Source: Curvibacter cyanobacteriorum (GTDB lineage: Bacteria; Pseudomonadota; Gammaproteobacteria; Burkholderiales; Burkholderiaceae_C). Taken from it: DNA of 64,000 nt. The position numbers were made by a program, and so were the translations under genes. Positions 9,024-16,968 of this stretch are shown in pieces; position 1 is the stretch's first letter; each line of letters begins with the position of its first letter. The notes below the pieces were generated by a model, which saw only the letters and a list, made by a program, of their open reading frames with translations, had not been told where the DNA came from and did not search any database. The DNA is taken from positions 558,001-622,000 of the forward strand of contig NZ_JAQSIP010000001.1 in NCBI RefSeq assembly GCF_028649475.1, given 5' to 3'.

Positions 9024-10343
9024 ATGAACCTCAAACGCCCCGTTTCCCACTCCCTTTCCTTGATTCCCCCGGCGTCGCGTCGCGCGCTGCTGACGGCCCT
9101 GGCGGCCTCGGTGGCCGGGCCCGCCCTGGCCCAGTTCCGGGTCGAAGTGTCCGGTGTGGGCTTGACCCAGCTGCCGATTGCGATCGCGCCGTTCAAAGGC
9201 GAGGCCGGCATGCCGCAACGCCCCGCCGCCATCATCCAGGCCGATCTGGAGCGCAGCGGCCAGTTCCGCCCGGTGGATGCCACCGGCGCCGCCCTCGACG
9301 AGACCACCCGTCCGGACATGAGTTTCTGGCGCCAGCGCAGCACCGACTCACTGGTCACCGGCAGCATCGCGCGCCTCGCCGATGGGCGCTACGACGTGCG
9401 CTTTCGCCTGTGGGACGTGGTGCGTGGCCAGGACCTCGGGGGGCAGAGCTACGCGGTGCCGCAGGCCGACCTGCGCCTGGTGTCGCACCGCATCGCTGAC
9501 TTTGTCTATGAAAAGCTGACGGGCGAGAAGGGCGTGTTCTCGACCCGGGTGACCTACGTCACCAAGGCTGGTCAAAAGTACAACCTGTGGGTGGCCGACG
9601 CTGACGGCGAAGGTGCCCAGTCCGCCTTGACCAGCCCCGAGCCCATCATCTCGCCGGCCTGGTCGCCCTCGGGTGGGCAGATCGCCTATGTGTCGTTCGA
9701 ATCGCGCAAGCCCGTGGTCTACGTGCACGACGTTGCCACCGGCAAGCGCCGCCTGATCGCCAATTTCAAGGGCTCCAACAGCGCGCCGGCCTGGTCGCCG
9801 GACGGGCGCCAGCTGGCCGTCACCCTGACCCGCGACGGCGGCTCCCAGCTCTACACCATCGATGCCGTCAATGGCGGCGAGCCCCGCCGCCTGGTGCAAA
9901 GCAGCGGCATCGACACCGAGCCCGCGTACGCGCCCGATGGCAAGACGATTTACTTTGTCAGCGACCGCGGGGGGGCCCCGCAGATCTACCGCGTGGCTGC
10001 CGGCGGCGGCAATGCCGAGCGCGTCACGTTCACGGGCAACTACAACATTTCACCCACACTGAGCCCGGACGGCCGTTGGCTGGCCTTCATTTCGCGGGTC
10101 TCGGGGGCGTTCAAGCTGCATGTGATGGAACTCAGCAGCGGCAGCGTGACCGCCATCACTGACACCACGGCCGACGAGTCGCCCAGTTTTGCGCCGAACA
10201 GCCGCCTGTTGGTCTACGCGACCCAGCAGGGCGGGCGTGAAGCGCTGATGACCACCACGCTGGATGGCAAGATCAAGGCCCGCCTGGCGGGGCAGGGTGG
10301 CGACATCCGAGAACCCGACTGGGGCCCGTTCCAGAAGTCCTGA
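9024..10343 (+). CDS. tolB: Tol-Pal system protein TolB
   Basis: Periplasmic beta-propeller that binds Pal and supports outer-membrane constriction in division. Residues 1-36 form an export signal ending AGPALA before QF; it contains a twin-arginine-like SRRALL. The N-terminal D1 domain (about 40-170) is followed by five WD-like blades with repeated SPSG/SPDG turns (AWSPSGGQIAYVS, AWSPDGRQLAV, AYAPDGKTIYFVS, TLSPDGRWLAFIS). 439 residues, typical. Followed by pal and cpoB in the usual order; tolQRA are not in this window. Upstream region is the 243-bp divergent gap with msbA. Confidence 0.97.
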   Translation: MNLKRPVSHSLSLIPPASRRALLTALAASVAGPALAQFRVEVSGVGLTQLPIAIAPFKGEAGMPQRPAAIIQADLERSGQFRPVDATGAALDETTRPDMSFWRQRSTDSLVTGSIARLADGRYDVRFRLWDVVRGQDLGGQSYAVPQADLRLVSHRIADFVYEKLTGEKGVFSTRVTYVTKAGQKYNLWVADADGEGAQSALTSPEPIISPAWSPSGGQIAYVSFESRKPVVYVHDVATGKRRLIANFKGSNSAPAWSPDGRQLAVTLTRDGGSQLYTIDAVNGGEPRRLVQSSGIDTEPAYAPDGKTIYFVSDRGGAPQIYRVAAGGGNAERVTFTGNYNISPTLSPDGRWLAFISRVSGAFKLHVMELSSGSVTAITDTTADESPSFAPNSRLLVYATQQGGREALMTTTLDGKIKARLAGQGGDIREPDWGPFQKS

Positions 10344-10350
10344 TTTGTCA

Positions 10351-10376
10351 CAGGCCCGCGGGCCTGACCCCTTTTT
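10351..10376 (+). terminator. Hairpin between tolB and pal
   Basis: CAGGCCCGCGGGCCTG (10351-10366) is a perfect palindrome eight bases after the tolB stop, followed after five bases by TTTTT (10372-10376). It could act as a partial terminator or as an mRNA processing/stability signal that sets the higher Pal level relative to TolB. The displaced T-tract makes complete termination doubtful. Confidence 0.45.
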
Positions 10377-10423
10377 AACTTGCCGCTTCGGCTGGCTCTC
10401 CTTCTTTTTTTCAGGAGTTTTTC

Positions 10424-10963
10424 ATGATTCAACGTTTCTCTCTCGCTCTGATCGCTGCCGCCTTGGTGGCAGGTTGCAGCTCTGGCGTCAAGCTCGACCA
10501 GGCCCCGGTGGAAGAGCGCAATGCCTCCGCCGCCACCGCCACCACCAACACGGGCAACGGTTCGGCCACCTCGCAAAGCGCCGTCGCGGGCGTCGACCTG
10601 TCGGCCAATGCGAGCAAGAACGCCGGCCCGGCTGGTGTCGAGCGCATCGTGTACTTCGACTACGACAGCTACACCGTCAAGCCGCAATTCCAGGCCCAAC
10701 TGGACGCCCACGCGCGCTTCCTGAAGGCCAACAGCGCCCGCAAGGTCTCGCTTGAAGGCCACACCGACGAGCGCGGTGGCCGTGAATACAACCTGGCCCT
10801 GGGCCAGAAGCGCGCCGAAGCCGTGCGCCGTGCGCTGACCTTGCTGGGCGTGTCGGACAGCCAGCTCGAAGCGGTGAGCTTCGGCAAAGAAAAGCCGGCT
10901 GCGGTGGGCAGCGACGAGGCCTCGCTGGCGCAAAACCGCCGCGTTGAGATCTCCTACCGTTGA
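10424..10963 (+). CDS. pal: Peptidoglycan-associated lipoprotein Pal
   Basis: Outer-membrane lipoprotein that binds peptidoglycan and TolB. Lipobox LVAG-Cys18; a Ser/Thr/Ala-rich linker to about residue 75; then an OmpA-like domain with [38 protein letters not shown] and QNRRVEI. 179 residues, normal for Pal. AGGAG at 10413-10417 sits six bases before the ATG. Transcribed with tolB and cpoB; the hairpin in front may tune its expression. Confidence 0.97.
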   Translation: MIQRFSLALIAAALVAGCSSGVKLDQAPVEERNASAATATTNTGNGSATSQSAVAGVDLSANASKNAGPAGVERIVYFDYDSYTVKPQFQAQLDAHARFLKANSARKVSLEGHTDERGGREYNLALGQKRAEAVRRALTLLGVSDSQLEAVSFGKEKPAAVGSDEASLAQNRRVEISYR

Positions 10964-10971
10964 GGCCCGGC

Positions 10972-11757
10972 ATGCGCAGCCCCTCGAACCCTGCCCTGAA
11001 GGCCTTGTCGGCCGCCGCGCTGGCCTGTGCGGCCCTGCTGGCCCAGCCCAGCCAGGCCGCCTTGTTCGGTGACGACGAGGCCCGCAAAGCCATTCTGGAC
11101 CTGCGCCAGAAGGTGGACGCGAACGCCCAGCGCCAGATCGACGAAGACCGCCGTGCGGCCGAAGAGCTGGCCCAGCTGCGCCGCAGCCTGCTGGAGCTGC
11201 AAGCCCAGATCGAGACGCTGCGGGCCGACCAAGCCAGCCTGCGCGGGCAAAACGAGCAGCTGGCGCGCGATGTGTCCGAGTTGCAACGCCGGCAAAAAGA
11301 CATCGCCCAAGGCGTGGACGAGCGCTTGCGCCAGTTCGAGCCGGTCAAGGTGACGGTCGATGGCCGCGAGTTCCAGGCCGACCCGGCCGAGAAGAAAGAC
11401 TTCGAGGCGGCGCTGGGCCAGTTTCGCCAAGGGGCCTTTGCGCAGGCGCAGACGGGGTTTGCCGAGTTCATCCGCCGCTACCCGCAAAGCGGCTACCTGC
11501 CAACCGCGCTGTTCTGGCTGGGCAATGCGCAGTACGCCACGCGTGACTACAAGGAGGCGGTGGCCAACTTCAGGTCGCTGCTGGCGGTGGCGTCTGACCA
11601 CCCGCGCGCGCCGGAGGCGGCCTTGTCGATCGCCAACTGCCAGACCGAGCTCAAGGACAGCAAGAGCGCCAAGAAGACGCTGGAAGACCTGATCAAGGTC
11701 TACCCGCAGTCCGAGGCCGCAGCCGCGGCCCGCGAACGTCTGGCCCGCCTCAAGTGA
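10972..11757 (+). CDS. cpoB: Cell division coordinator CpoB (YbgF)
   Basis: Periplasmic partner of TolA/Pal that links outer-membrane constriction to PBP1B peptidoglycan synthesis in gammaproteobacteria. ATG 10972 opens a signal peptide (ALACAALLAQPSQA, cleavage near residue 30), followed by a coiled-coil trimerisation region (about 35-125, rich in Ala/Gln/Leu/Arg) and C-terminal TPR repeats (about 138-255, e.g. FWLGNAQYATRDYKEAVANF). 261 residues. A TTG at 10960 could also start but begins two bases before the pal stop codon ends. The stop overlaps the tcdA GTG by four bases. Confidence 0.93.
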   Translation: MRSPSNPALKALSAAALACAALLAQPSQAALFGDDEARKAILDLRQKVDANAQRQIDEDRRAAEELAQLRRSLLELQAQIETLRADQASLRGQNEQLARDVSELQRRQKDIAQGVDERLRQFEPVKVTVDGREFQADPAEKKDFEAALGQFRQGAFAQAQTGFAEFIRRYPQSGYLPTALFWLGNAQYATRDYKEAVANFRSLLAVASDHPRAPEAALSIANCQTELKDSKSAKKTLEDLIKVYPQSEAAAAARERLARLK

Positions 11758-12569
11758 GCGATCCGGCCTTGATGTCGGCCTCGCTGGAGGCCGATCTGGA
11801 GCGCCGTTTTGGCGGCCTGGCCCGCTTGTACGGCGTGAGCGGTGCGCAACGCATCCGCGCGGCCCATGTGGTGGTGGTCGGGATTGGTGGGGTGGGCTCC
11901 TGGACCGCCGAGGCCCTGGCCCGCAGCGGTGTGGCATGCCTGACCCTGATCGACCTCGACAACGTCGCTGAATCCAACATCAACCGGCAGATCCACGCCC
12001 TGGGCGCCACCGTGGGCCAGGCCAAGGTGGACGCCATGGCTGCGCGCATCGCTGACATTCACCCGGGCTGCGTTGTCCACCGCATCGAAGACTTTGTCAC
12101 ACCCGACAACTGGCTGGCCCTGTGCCCACCGGACGCGTCGGCGGTGATCGACGCCTGCGACCAGGTCAAGACCAAGACCGCGCTGGCGGCCTGGGCCCGG
12201 CGCACCGGGCGGCCTTTCATCAGTGTGGGGGCCGCCGGTGGCAAGCGCCTGGCGCACCGGGTCGACATCGACGACCTGTCGCTGACCACGCACGACCCGC
12301 TGTTGGCCCAGCTGCGCTACCGCTTGCGCCGTGAACACGGCGCACCGCGCGATGGCAAGCGCATCGGGGTGGCCTGCGTGTTCAGCCGCGAGGCCGTGGC
12401 ACCGCCCGATGCCTCGTGTGAACTGCAGGGCGACGGCAGCCTGAATTGCCATGGCTATGGCTCGGTGGTCAGCGTGACCGCCACCTTTGGTCAGTGCGCC
12501 GCGGGCTGGGTTTTGAATGAATTAGCGCAGAGTTCGGAAAAACAGCCAAAAAAACAGGCTATAATTTGA
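11754..12569 (+). CDS. tcdA: tRNA threonylcarbamoyladenosine dehydratase
   Basis: E1-like ATP-dependent enzyme that cyclises t6A37 of tRNA to ct6A. The ThiF-type nucleotide motif GIGGVGSWTAEALARSG is near residue 43, followed by DLDNVAESNINRQ, ACDQVKTKTAL and GAAGGK. 271 residues, as in E. coli TcdA. GTG 11754 overlaps the cpoB stop; an in-frame ATG at 11772 is a reasonable alternative start. The last codons run through an AT-rich TATAAT-containing stretch that probably also serves as the -10 region for the tRNA-Lys gene. It is notable that a t6A-modifying enzyme sits just upstream of tRNA-Lys(UUU), a t6A-containing tRNA in many bacteria. Confidence 0.93.
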   Translation: MSDPALMSASLEADLERRFGGLARLYGVSGAQRIRAAHVVVVGIGGVGSWTAEALARSGVACLTLIDLDNVAESNINRQIHALGATVGQAKVDAMAARIADIHPGCVVHRIEDFVTPDNWLALCPPDASAVIDACDQVKTKTALAAWARRTGRPFISVGAAGGKRLAHRVDIDDLSLTTHDPLLAQLRYRLRREHGAPRDGKRIGVACVFSREAVAPPDASCELQGDGSLNCHGYGSVVSVTATFGQCAAGWVLNELAQSSEKQPKKQAII

Positions 12570-12612
12570 GGCTTGCTGATACAGAGGTAGTTTTATTTTT
12601 GTAGAGGCGGTC

Positions 12613-12688
12613 GGGACGTTAGCTCAGTTGGTAGAGCAGCGGACTTTTAATCCGTTTGTCGTGGGTTCGACCCCCGCACGTCCCACCA
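12613..12688 (+). tRNA. tRNA-Lys (anticodon TTT)
   Basis: 76-base cloverleaf: acceptor GGGACGT pairs with ACGTCCC before ACCA; D-loop AGCTCAGTTGGTAGAGC; anticodon arm CGGACTTTTAATCCG with TTT; T-arm GTGGGTTCGACCCCCGC; CCA encoded at 12686-12688. TATAAT at 12560-12565, overlapping the tcdA 3' end, is the likely -10; no convincing -35 is seen. A strong terminator follows. Confidence 0.97.
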
Positions 12689-12695
12689 AATTCTG

Positions 12696-12730
12696 AAAAG
12701 CACTCTGACCTGCGGTCCGAGTGCTTTTTT
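12696..12730 (+). terminator. Intrinsic terminator of tRNA-Lys
   Basis: AAAAGCACTC (12696-12705) pairs with GAGTGCTTTT (12719-12728); an inner GACC/GGTC pair (12707-12710/12714-12717) extends the stem, and six T follow the GAGTGC arm. Starts seven bases after the tRNA CCA. Confidence 0.9.
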
Positions 12731-12838
12731 CATGGCTGATTTGTTTGGGGTTGTCGCCCGGCTGGCTTGGGTGGCGCCGCGCCAGGCGCCTCTGACCGAG
12801 GCGTCGGGTGCGGGTGGGAACCCTTCAATGGAGTTTGC

Positions 12839-14002
12839 ATGACGTCTCACGCGGCGAGTCGAATGCCCTTGATCGATGCCCTCAAGGGAGTGGCCTGCGT
12901 GTTGATCGTGGCCCACCACCTGGCCTTTTATGGCCCCATGTCCGACATCGCCTTGCCGCTTGCGCCTCGCCTGATGGCTTGGCTGTACGACTACGGGCGC
13001 TTCGCAGTTCAGGTCTTCTTGGTGGTGGCAGGCTACTTGACCGCAGGGCAATTGTTGCGGCGGGTTCAGGTCGGGCAGCCGACCTCGCTGGTGTCGCTGA
13101 TGTCGCTGGTGGGGCATCGTTACCTGCGTTTGGCCCAGCCTTTGGTTGCGGCTTTGCTGGTGGCCATGTTGGCTGCGGCAACGTTGCGACCATGGTGGTC
13201 GCACGAGTCCTTGCCTGGGGCGCCCGAGGTTTGGCAGCTGCTGTCCCATGTGCTGCTCTTGCAGGGGTGGCTGGGGCACGAGGCCCTGTCGGCAGGGGTG
13301 TGGTACGTGGCCATCGACCTGCAGCTGTATGCCCTGGCGGTGCTGCTGTTTGCATTGGCCCAGGGGCTGGCCGGTTCGCCGGGGGGCGCCGACGCGGCGG
13401 GCCGCTTCAGGTTGTCGGCCTGGATGGCGGGCTTGACCGGTCTGTTGATGCTGTCGTCCTTGTTCTTCTTCAACCTGGACGCCGACTTCGACGTCACGGG
13501 CCTGTATTTCTTTGGTGCCTATGCGCTGGGCCTGATGACGCGCTGGGCCAGCGGGCGGCGCTGTGCCTGGGGTTACCTGATGGTGCTGTGGGGGGTGATG
13601 GGCTTGGCTTTGGTGCTGGAATTTCGCGAGCGCCTGGTGCTGGCCTGGTTGACCTCGGTCTTGCTGGCCTGGGGTGGTTTGCGCTCCAGCGTGGGGTGGT
13701 TGCAGCAGGCGGTATTGGCCTGGTTGGGGCGCATTTCTTATTCGGTGTTCCTCATTCATTTTCCCGTCTGTCTGGTTTTCAATGCGGTCTGGTCCCGTTG
13801 GTTTCCCATCCAGCCTGGCCTCAATGCCTTGGGCATGGTGTTGGCCTTGATGCTGAGCCTGGCCTGTGGTCATGCCTTCTATGTGGGGGTCGAGCAGCGC
13901 GTGGGGGCGGTCGCTCAGGGGTGGGTCTGGCGCAGGCTTGAGGCCCTCGGGGGTGGTCTGATCCGGTTCTTTGGGCGACTTCTGCGCTGGTCGCGCGGTT
14001 GA
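12839..14002 (+). CDS. Membrane O-acyltransferase, acyltransferase-3 family
   Basis: Integral-membrane acyltransferase of the OafA/OpgC-like type that transfers acetyl or related groups to extracytoplasmic glycans. The N-terminal signature LIDALKGVACVLIVAHH contains the conserved His pair, followed by RFAVQVFLVVAGYLTA, and about ten hydrophobic helices across 387 residues with a basic C-terminus. ATG 12839 with GGAG at 12830-12833 was chosen over an upstream in-frame ATG at 12767 that would add 24 residues of no similarity. It stands alone between the tRNA-Lys terminator and the cytochromes, with no glycan cluster beside it, so the acceptor is unknown. Confidence 0.85.
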   Translation: MTSHAASRMPLIDALKGVACVLIVAHHLAFYGPMSDIALPLAPRLMAWLYDYGRFAVQVFLVVAGYLTAGQLLRRVQVGQPTSLVSLMSLVGHRYLRLAQPLVAALLVAMLAAATLRPWWSHESLPGAPEVWQLLSHVLLLQGWLGHEALSAGVWYVAIDLQLYALAVLLFALAQGLAGSPGGADAAGRFRLSAWMAGLTGLLMLSSLFFFNLDADFDVTGLYFFGAYALGLMTRWASGRRCAWGYLMVLWGVMGLALVLEFRERLVLAWLTSVLLAWGGLRSSVGWLQQAVLAWLGRISYSVFLIHFPVCLVFNAVWSRWFPIQPGLNALGMVLALMLSLACGHAFYVGVEQRVGAVAQGWVWRRLEALGGGLIRFFGRLLRWSRG

Positions 14003-14051
14003 AGCGCACGCTACAGTGCGGCCCTGGTGTTGTATTTGCAAGGGGTGTGCT

Positions 14052-14936
14052 GTGCTCAGATGGATCGTGCGCTGCTGTGGTGGCCTGACAGACAAGGGTG
14101 ACTGCTCGCCGGGCGTGGCGGGTCGCACCCTGCGGCGGCTGCGCGGTGGGCTTCTGGGTTGGGTGGCGGCTGGCGTTTGGCTGAGTGCGGGCGTGTCCCT
14201 TGCTGCCGGAGCTGGAGGGGCGCCGACCGGGGCTGTTCCCCTTGGGGCTTCGGTTGTCTCAGGGGTTTCGGCTGCCTCGGGCGTGGCGGCCGTGTTGCCG
14301 GCCCCTGACACCATGGCTTCGCGGGTTTTGGCCTGCACGGCCTGCCATGGCCGCGAAGGGCGGGCCACCCCGGACGGTTACTTTCCGCGTCTGGCCGGCA
14401 AGCCTGAGGGCTATCTCTACCACCAGCTGCTCAACTTCCGCGAAGGGCGCCGCCGGTACCCGCAGATGGCGGTGCTGCTGGAAAACCTCAGCGACGATTA
14501 CCTGCGCGAGATGGCGCAACACTTTGCCGGGCTCGACCTGCCTTACCCCCCGCCCAGCGCGGTGGTGCGCGACCCGGCGCTGCTGGCCCAGGGGCGGCGC
14601 TTGGTGGAGCAGGGCGATCCGCAGCGGCGGCTGCCTGCCTGCACCCAGTGCCACGGGGCGGCCATGACTGGCGTGTCACCTGACATTCCAGGGCTGTTGG
14701 GTTTGCCGCGGGATTACCTCAATGCCCAGTTGGGGGCCTGGCAGACGGGCCAGCGTCGGGCCCGGTCCCCGGATTGCATGGCCGACGTGGCGCGCCAGCT
14801 GAGCCCGACCGAGGTCAGTGCGGTGACCGCCTGGTTGGCTGCCCAGCCCTTGCCGGCGGTGACCCGCGCGGCCAGGGCGCTGCCTCAGCCGCTGCCGCTG
14901 CCCTGCGGTGACGTGTCGGTGGGGGTGCGGCCATGA
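14052..14936 (+). CDS. Di-haem cytochrome c, c4-like
   Basis: Exported cytochrome with two CxxCH haem sites (CTACH at residues 95-99 and CTQCH at 197-201 counted from this start), separated as in tandem c4 cytochromes, with PRLAGKPEGYLYHQL typical of that family. GTG 14052 with AAGGGG at 14040-14045 is my preferred start; it gives a long N-terminal segment before the hydrophobic GLLGWVAAGVWLSAGVSLAAG, so in-frame GTG codons at 14067 or 14115 are possible. The stop overlaps the next gene's ATG (ATGA). Probably passes electrons between a dehydrogenase or bc1 and an oxidase. Confidence 0.82.
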   Translation: MLRWIVRCCGGLTDKGDCSPGVAGRTLRRLRGGLLGWVAAGVWLSAGVSLAAGAGGAPTGAVPLGASVVSGVSAASGVAAVLPAPDTMASRVLACTACHGREGRATPDGYFPRLAGKPEGYLYHQLLNFREGRRRYPQMAVLLENLSDDYLREMAQHFAGLDLPYPPPSAVVRDPALLAQGRRLVEQGDPQRRLPACTQCHGAAMTGVSPDIPGLLGLPRDYLNAQLGAWQTGQRRARSPDCMADVARQLSPTEVSAVTAWLAAQPLPAVTRAARALPQPLPLPCGDVSVGVRP

Positions 14937-16210
14937 GACGGCAACTTCAAGCGTTGATGGCGGTGCTGCTGCTGGGGCTGTTCCTGGTGGCGCTGGTCGC
15001 CTGGCTGAATGTCCGTGGCGAGCTGCCCGTCGGTGATGCAGCGCCTTTGCCGGCCAGCGCACAGCAGGTGGCGCAGGGCGCTTACTTGGCCCGGGTGGGC
15101 AATTGCATGGCCTGCCACACGGTGCCGGGTGGGGCGCCGTTTGCCGGCGGGCGCGGCATCGAGACCCCGTTCGGCGTGGTCTACAGCAGCAATTTGACGC
15201 CGGACGAGGCCACGGGCCTGGGGCGCTGGAATGCCGATCACTTCTGGCGCGCCATGCACCATGGGCGTTCCCGGGATGGTCGTTTGCTGTACCCGGCCTT
15301 CCCGTACACCGAATACACCCGCGTTTCGCGCTCGGACTCGGACGCCCTGTATGCCTACCTGCGCAGCCTGCCCGCCGTGGCGCAGCCCAACCGCGACCCC
15401 GCGCTGGACTGGCCTTACCGCACGCAGGCGGCGCTGGCAGTGTGGCGTGCGCTGTATTTCAAGCCTGAGCCCTGGGAGCCTGAGCCGGCGCAGACGCCGC
15501 TCTGGAACCGGGGCGCTTACCTGGTCCAGGGCTTGGGCCACTGCGCAACCTGCCACACCCCGCGCGATGCCCTGGGTGGGCTGGATCGATCGCGCCCGTT
15601 GACGGGGCAGATGCTGACGGCGCAGCGTTGGTACGCGCCGTCCTTGGTGGATCCTGCCGAGGCGGGGTTGATGGGGTGGTCGGCCGAGCAGGCGGCACGC
15701 CTGCTGCGCTCGGGGGTCAATGACCATGCGGTGGTCACGGGGCCGATGGCCGAGGTGGTGTTTCGCAGCACCCAGTACCTCGGCGAGTCCGACTTGAATG
15801 CGATGGTGCACTACTTGCAGGCGCTGCCGGTGCAGGCGACGCCAGCCCGGGCGGCGGTGGCCCCGGTTCCGCTGCAACTGAGCCGCGGGGCTCAGTTGTA
15901 TGGTCAGCATTGCGCGGCCTGCCATGGCGAGCAGGGGCAGGGAGTGGCAGGGGCTTACCCCGCCCTGGCGGGCAATCGGGCGGTGACGCTCGCCCAGCCC
16001 GCGAACTTGATCCGCATCGTTTTACAAGGCGGTTACGCGCCGGCCACCCAGGCCAATCCGCGGCCGCACGGCATGGCGCCGTTCCGCCAGCAACTGGCGG
16101 ACGATGAGGTGGCGGCTGTGCTGTCCTTCCTGCGCGAATCCTGGGGGCACCACGCCGGTGGCGTGTCGACCCTGGACCTGCTGCGCGATCGGGAGTCGGC
16201 AGCGCCTTGA
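14933..16210 (+). CDS. Tri-haem cytochrome c, alcohol-dehydrogenase subunit type
   Basis: 425 residues with one N-terminal membrane anchor (about 8-26) and three CxxCH sites (CMACH 58-62, CATCH 204-208, CAACH 327-331). The spacing and the GVVYSSNLTPD, GRSRDGRLLYPAFPYTEYT and SGVNDHAVVTGPMAEVV stretches match the cytochrome subunit of membrane alcohol, gluconate or sorbosone dehydrogenases. No dehydrogenase gene lies next to it: only the c4-like cytochrome is coupled (four-base overlap). It may therefore work as a generic periplasmic electron conduit, or serve a dehydrogenase encoded elsewhere. Confidence 0.88.
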   Translation: MRRQLQALMAVLLLGLFLVALVAWLNVRGELPVGDAAPLPASAQQVAQGAYLARVGNCMACHTVPGGAPFAGGRGIETPFGVVYSSNLTPDEATGLGRWNADHFWRAMHHGRSRDGRLLYPAFPYTEYTRVSRSDSDALYAYLRSLPAVAQPNRDPALDWPYRTQAALAVWRALYFKPEPWEPEPAQTPLWNRGAYLVQGLGHCATCHTPRDALGGLDRSRPLTGQMLTAQRWYAPSLVDPAEAGLMGWSAEQAARLLRSGVNDHAVVTGPMAEVVFRSTQYLGESDLNAMVHYLQALPVQATPARAAVAPVPLQLSRGAQLYGQHCAACHGEQGQGVAGAYPALAGNRAVTLAQPANLIRIVLQGGYAPATQANPRPHGMAPFRQQLADDEVAAVLSFLRESWGHHAGGVSTLDLLRDRESAAP

Positions 16211-16407
16211 GTGCGGTGTCGTGGGGCGGTGGGAGGCCCCGGCTCCGGCGTCTGGTGGCGCGAGGAGGCTGAGCGTGAGCGCCTGGGTGGGTTGGCCCGC
16301 TGCGGTGCCTGGCTTGGCTTGGCTTGCTTGCGGCCCGCGGGGCTGTTCGGGGTGGCGCAGGGTGGTGGCCTTTGCGCTACCATCGGCGCCTGAATGGAGG
16401 GTGTTTC

Positions 16408-16794
16408 ATGTCCCAGTGGTCCGTGGTCTGCCTGTGTGCGGGCTGGTGCGGTGTTTGCAAAGAATATGCCGCGGTCTTTGATGGGCTGGCGGCGCGGCAC
16501 CCGGAGGTGGCTTTTCACTGGGTGGACATCGAAGACGATGCCGATGCGGTGGGTGACGTGGACATCGAGACCTTCCCGACCTTGCTGGTGGCGCGCGGTG
16601 AGGGGGTTTACCACTTCGGTCCGTTGACGCCCCAGCCCGAGGTGTTGGCGCGGTTGTTGGCTGGTTTCATGGCCGACCCGGAGCGCCGCATGGCCTCGCA
16701 GGCGGGCACGCAGGCCTTGTGGCAAGCGGTTCAGGGGGTTTTGGGCCCCGGCAGCCGCCGATTGGGGGCTGAACTGCTGAAAACTCAGGCCTAA
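16408..16794 (+). CDS. Small thioredoxin-family protein
   Basis: 128 residues with a thioredoxin-like N-terminal half: WSVVCLCAGWCGVCKEY holds the active-site pair Cys14-Gly-Val-Cys17, and the cis-proline segment is ETFPTLLV. It lacks a signal peptide, so it is probably cytosolic. The Gly-Val dipeptide differs from Gly-Pro of canonical TrxA and predicts a different redox potential. ATG 16408 has TGGAGG at 16395-16400. The C-terminal about 40 residues are not part of the fold's core. It precedes the rimP promoter. Confidence 0.85.
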   Translation: MSQWSVVCLCAGWCGVCKEYAAVFDGLAARHPEVAFHWVDIEDDADAVGDVDIETFPTLLVARGEGVYHFGPLTPQPEVLARLLAGFMADPERRMASQAGTQALWQAVQGVLGPGSRRLGAELLKTQA

Positions 16795-16798
16795 ACCT

Positions 16799-16827
16799 TT
16801 GCAAATCAACACTTTAGACGTTACAAT
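16799..16827 (+). promoter_or_regulatory. Sigma70-type promoter of the rimP-nusA-infB operon
   Basis: TTGCAA (16799-16804), 17-bp spacer, TACAAT (16822-16827). It starts a few bases after the thioredoxin stop, and predicted transcription starts near 16834, leaving a leader of about 135 bases before the rimP start. It is the best promoter match seen in the window. Confidence 0.7.
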
Positions 16828-16843
16828 AAGAGCTTCACGACCA

Positions 16844-16874
16844 AACGGGCGGGTAATTACCGCCCGTTTTTTTT
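16844..16874 (+). terminator. Intrinsic terminator in the rimP leader (candidate attenuator)
   Basis: AACGGGCGG (16844-16852) pairs perfectly with CCGCCCGTT (16860-16868) over a seven-base loop, then eight T (16867-16874). It lies inside the predicted rimP leader, about 10 bases after the inferred transcription start and 95 before the rimP start. Either it ends thioredoxin transcription, or it controls read-through into rimP-nusA-infB; NusA and RimP-leader attenuation is known in gammaproteobacteria. Confidence 0.8.
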
Positions 16875-16968
16875 GGTTCATCGCTTTTCAATGAGCGTTT
16901 TCGGTGGGATGGTTCTGGTCCAAGACTGGTCGTCTCATCACTTAACAACAGGTTGCATCCGGATCAAC

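Noticed and set aside
12647-14368. A 573-codon minus-strand frame opposite the acyltransferase
   Set aside because: Antisense to the O-acyltransferase and tRNA-Lys, low-complexity Gln/His/Pro/Arg composition, no start signal.
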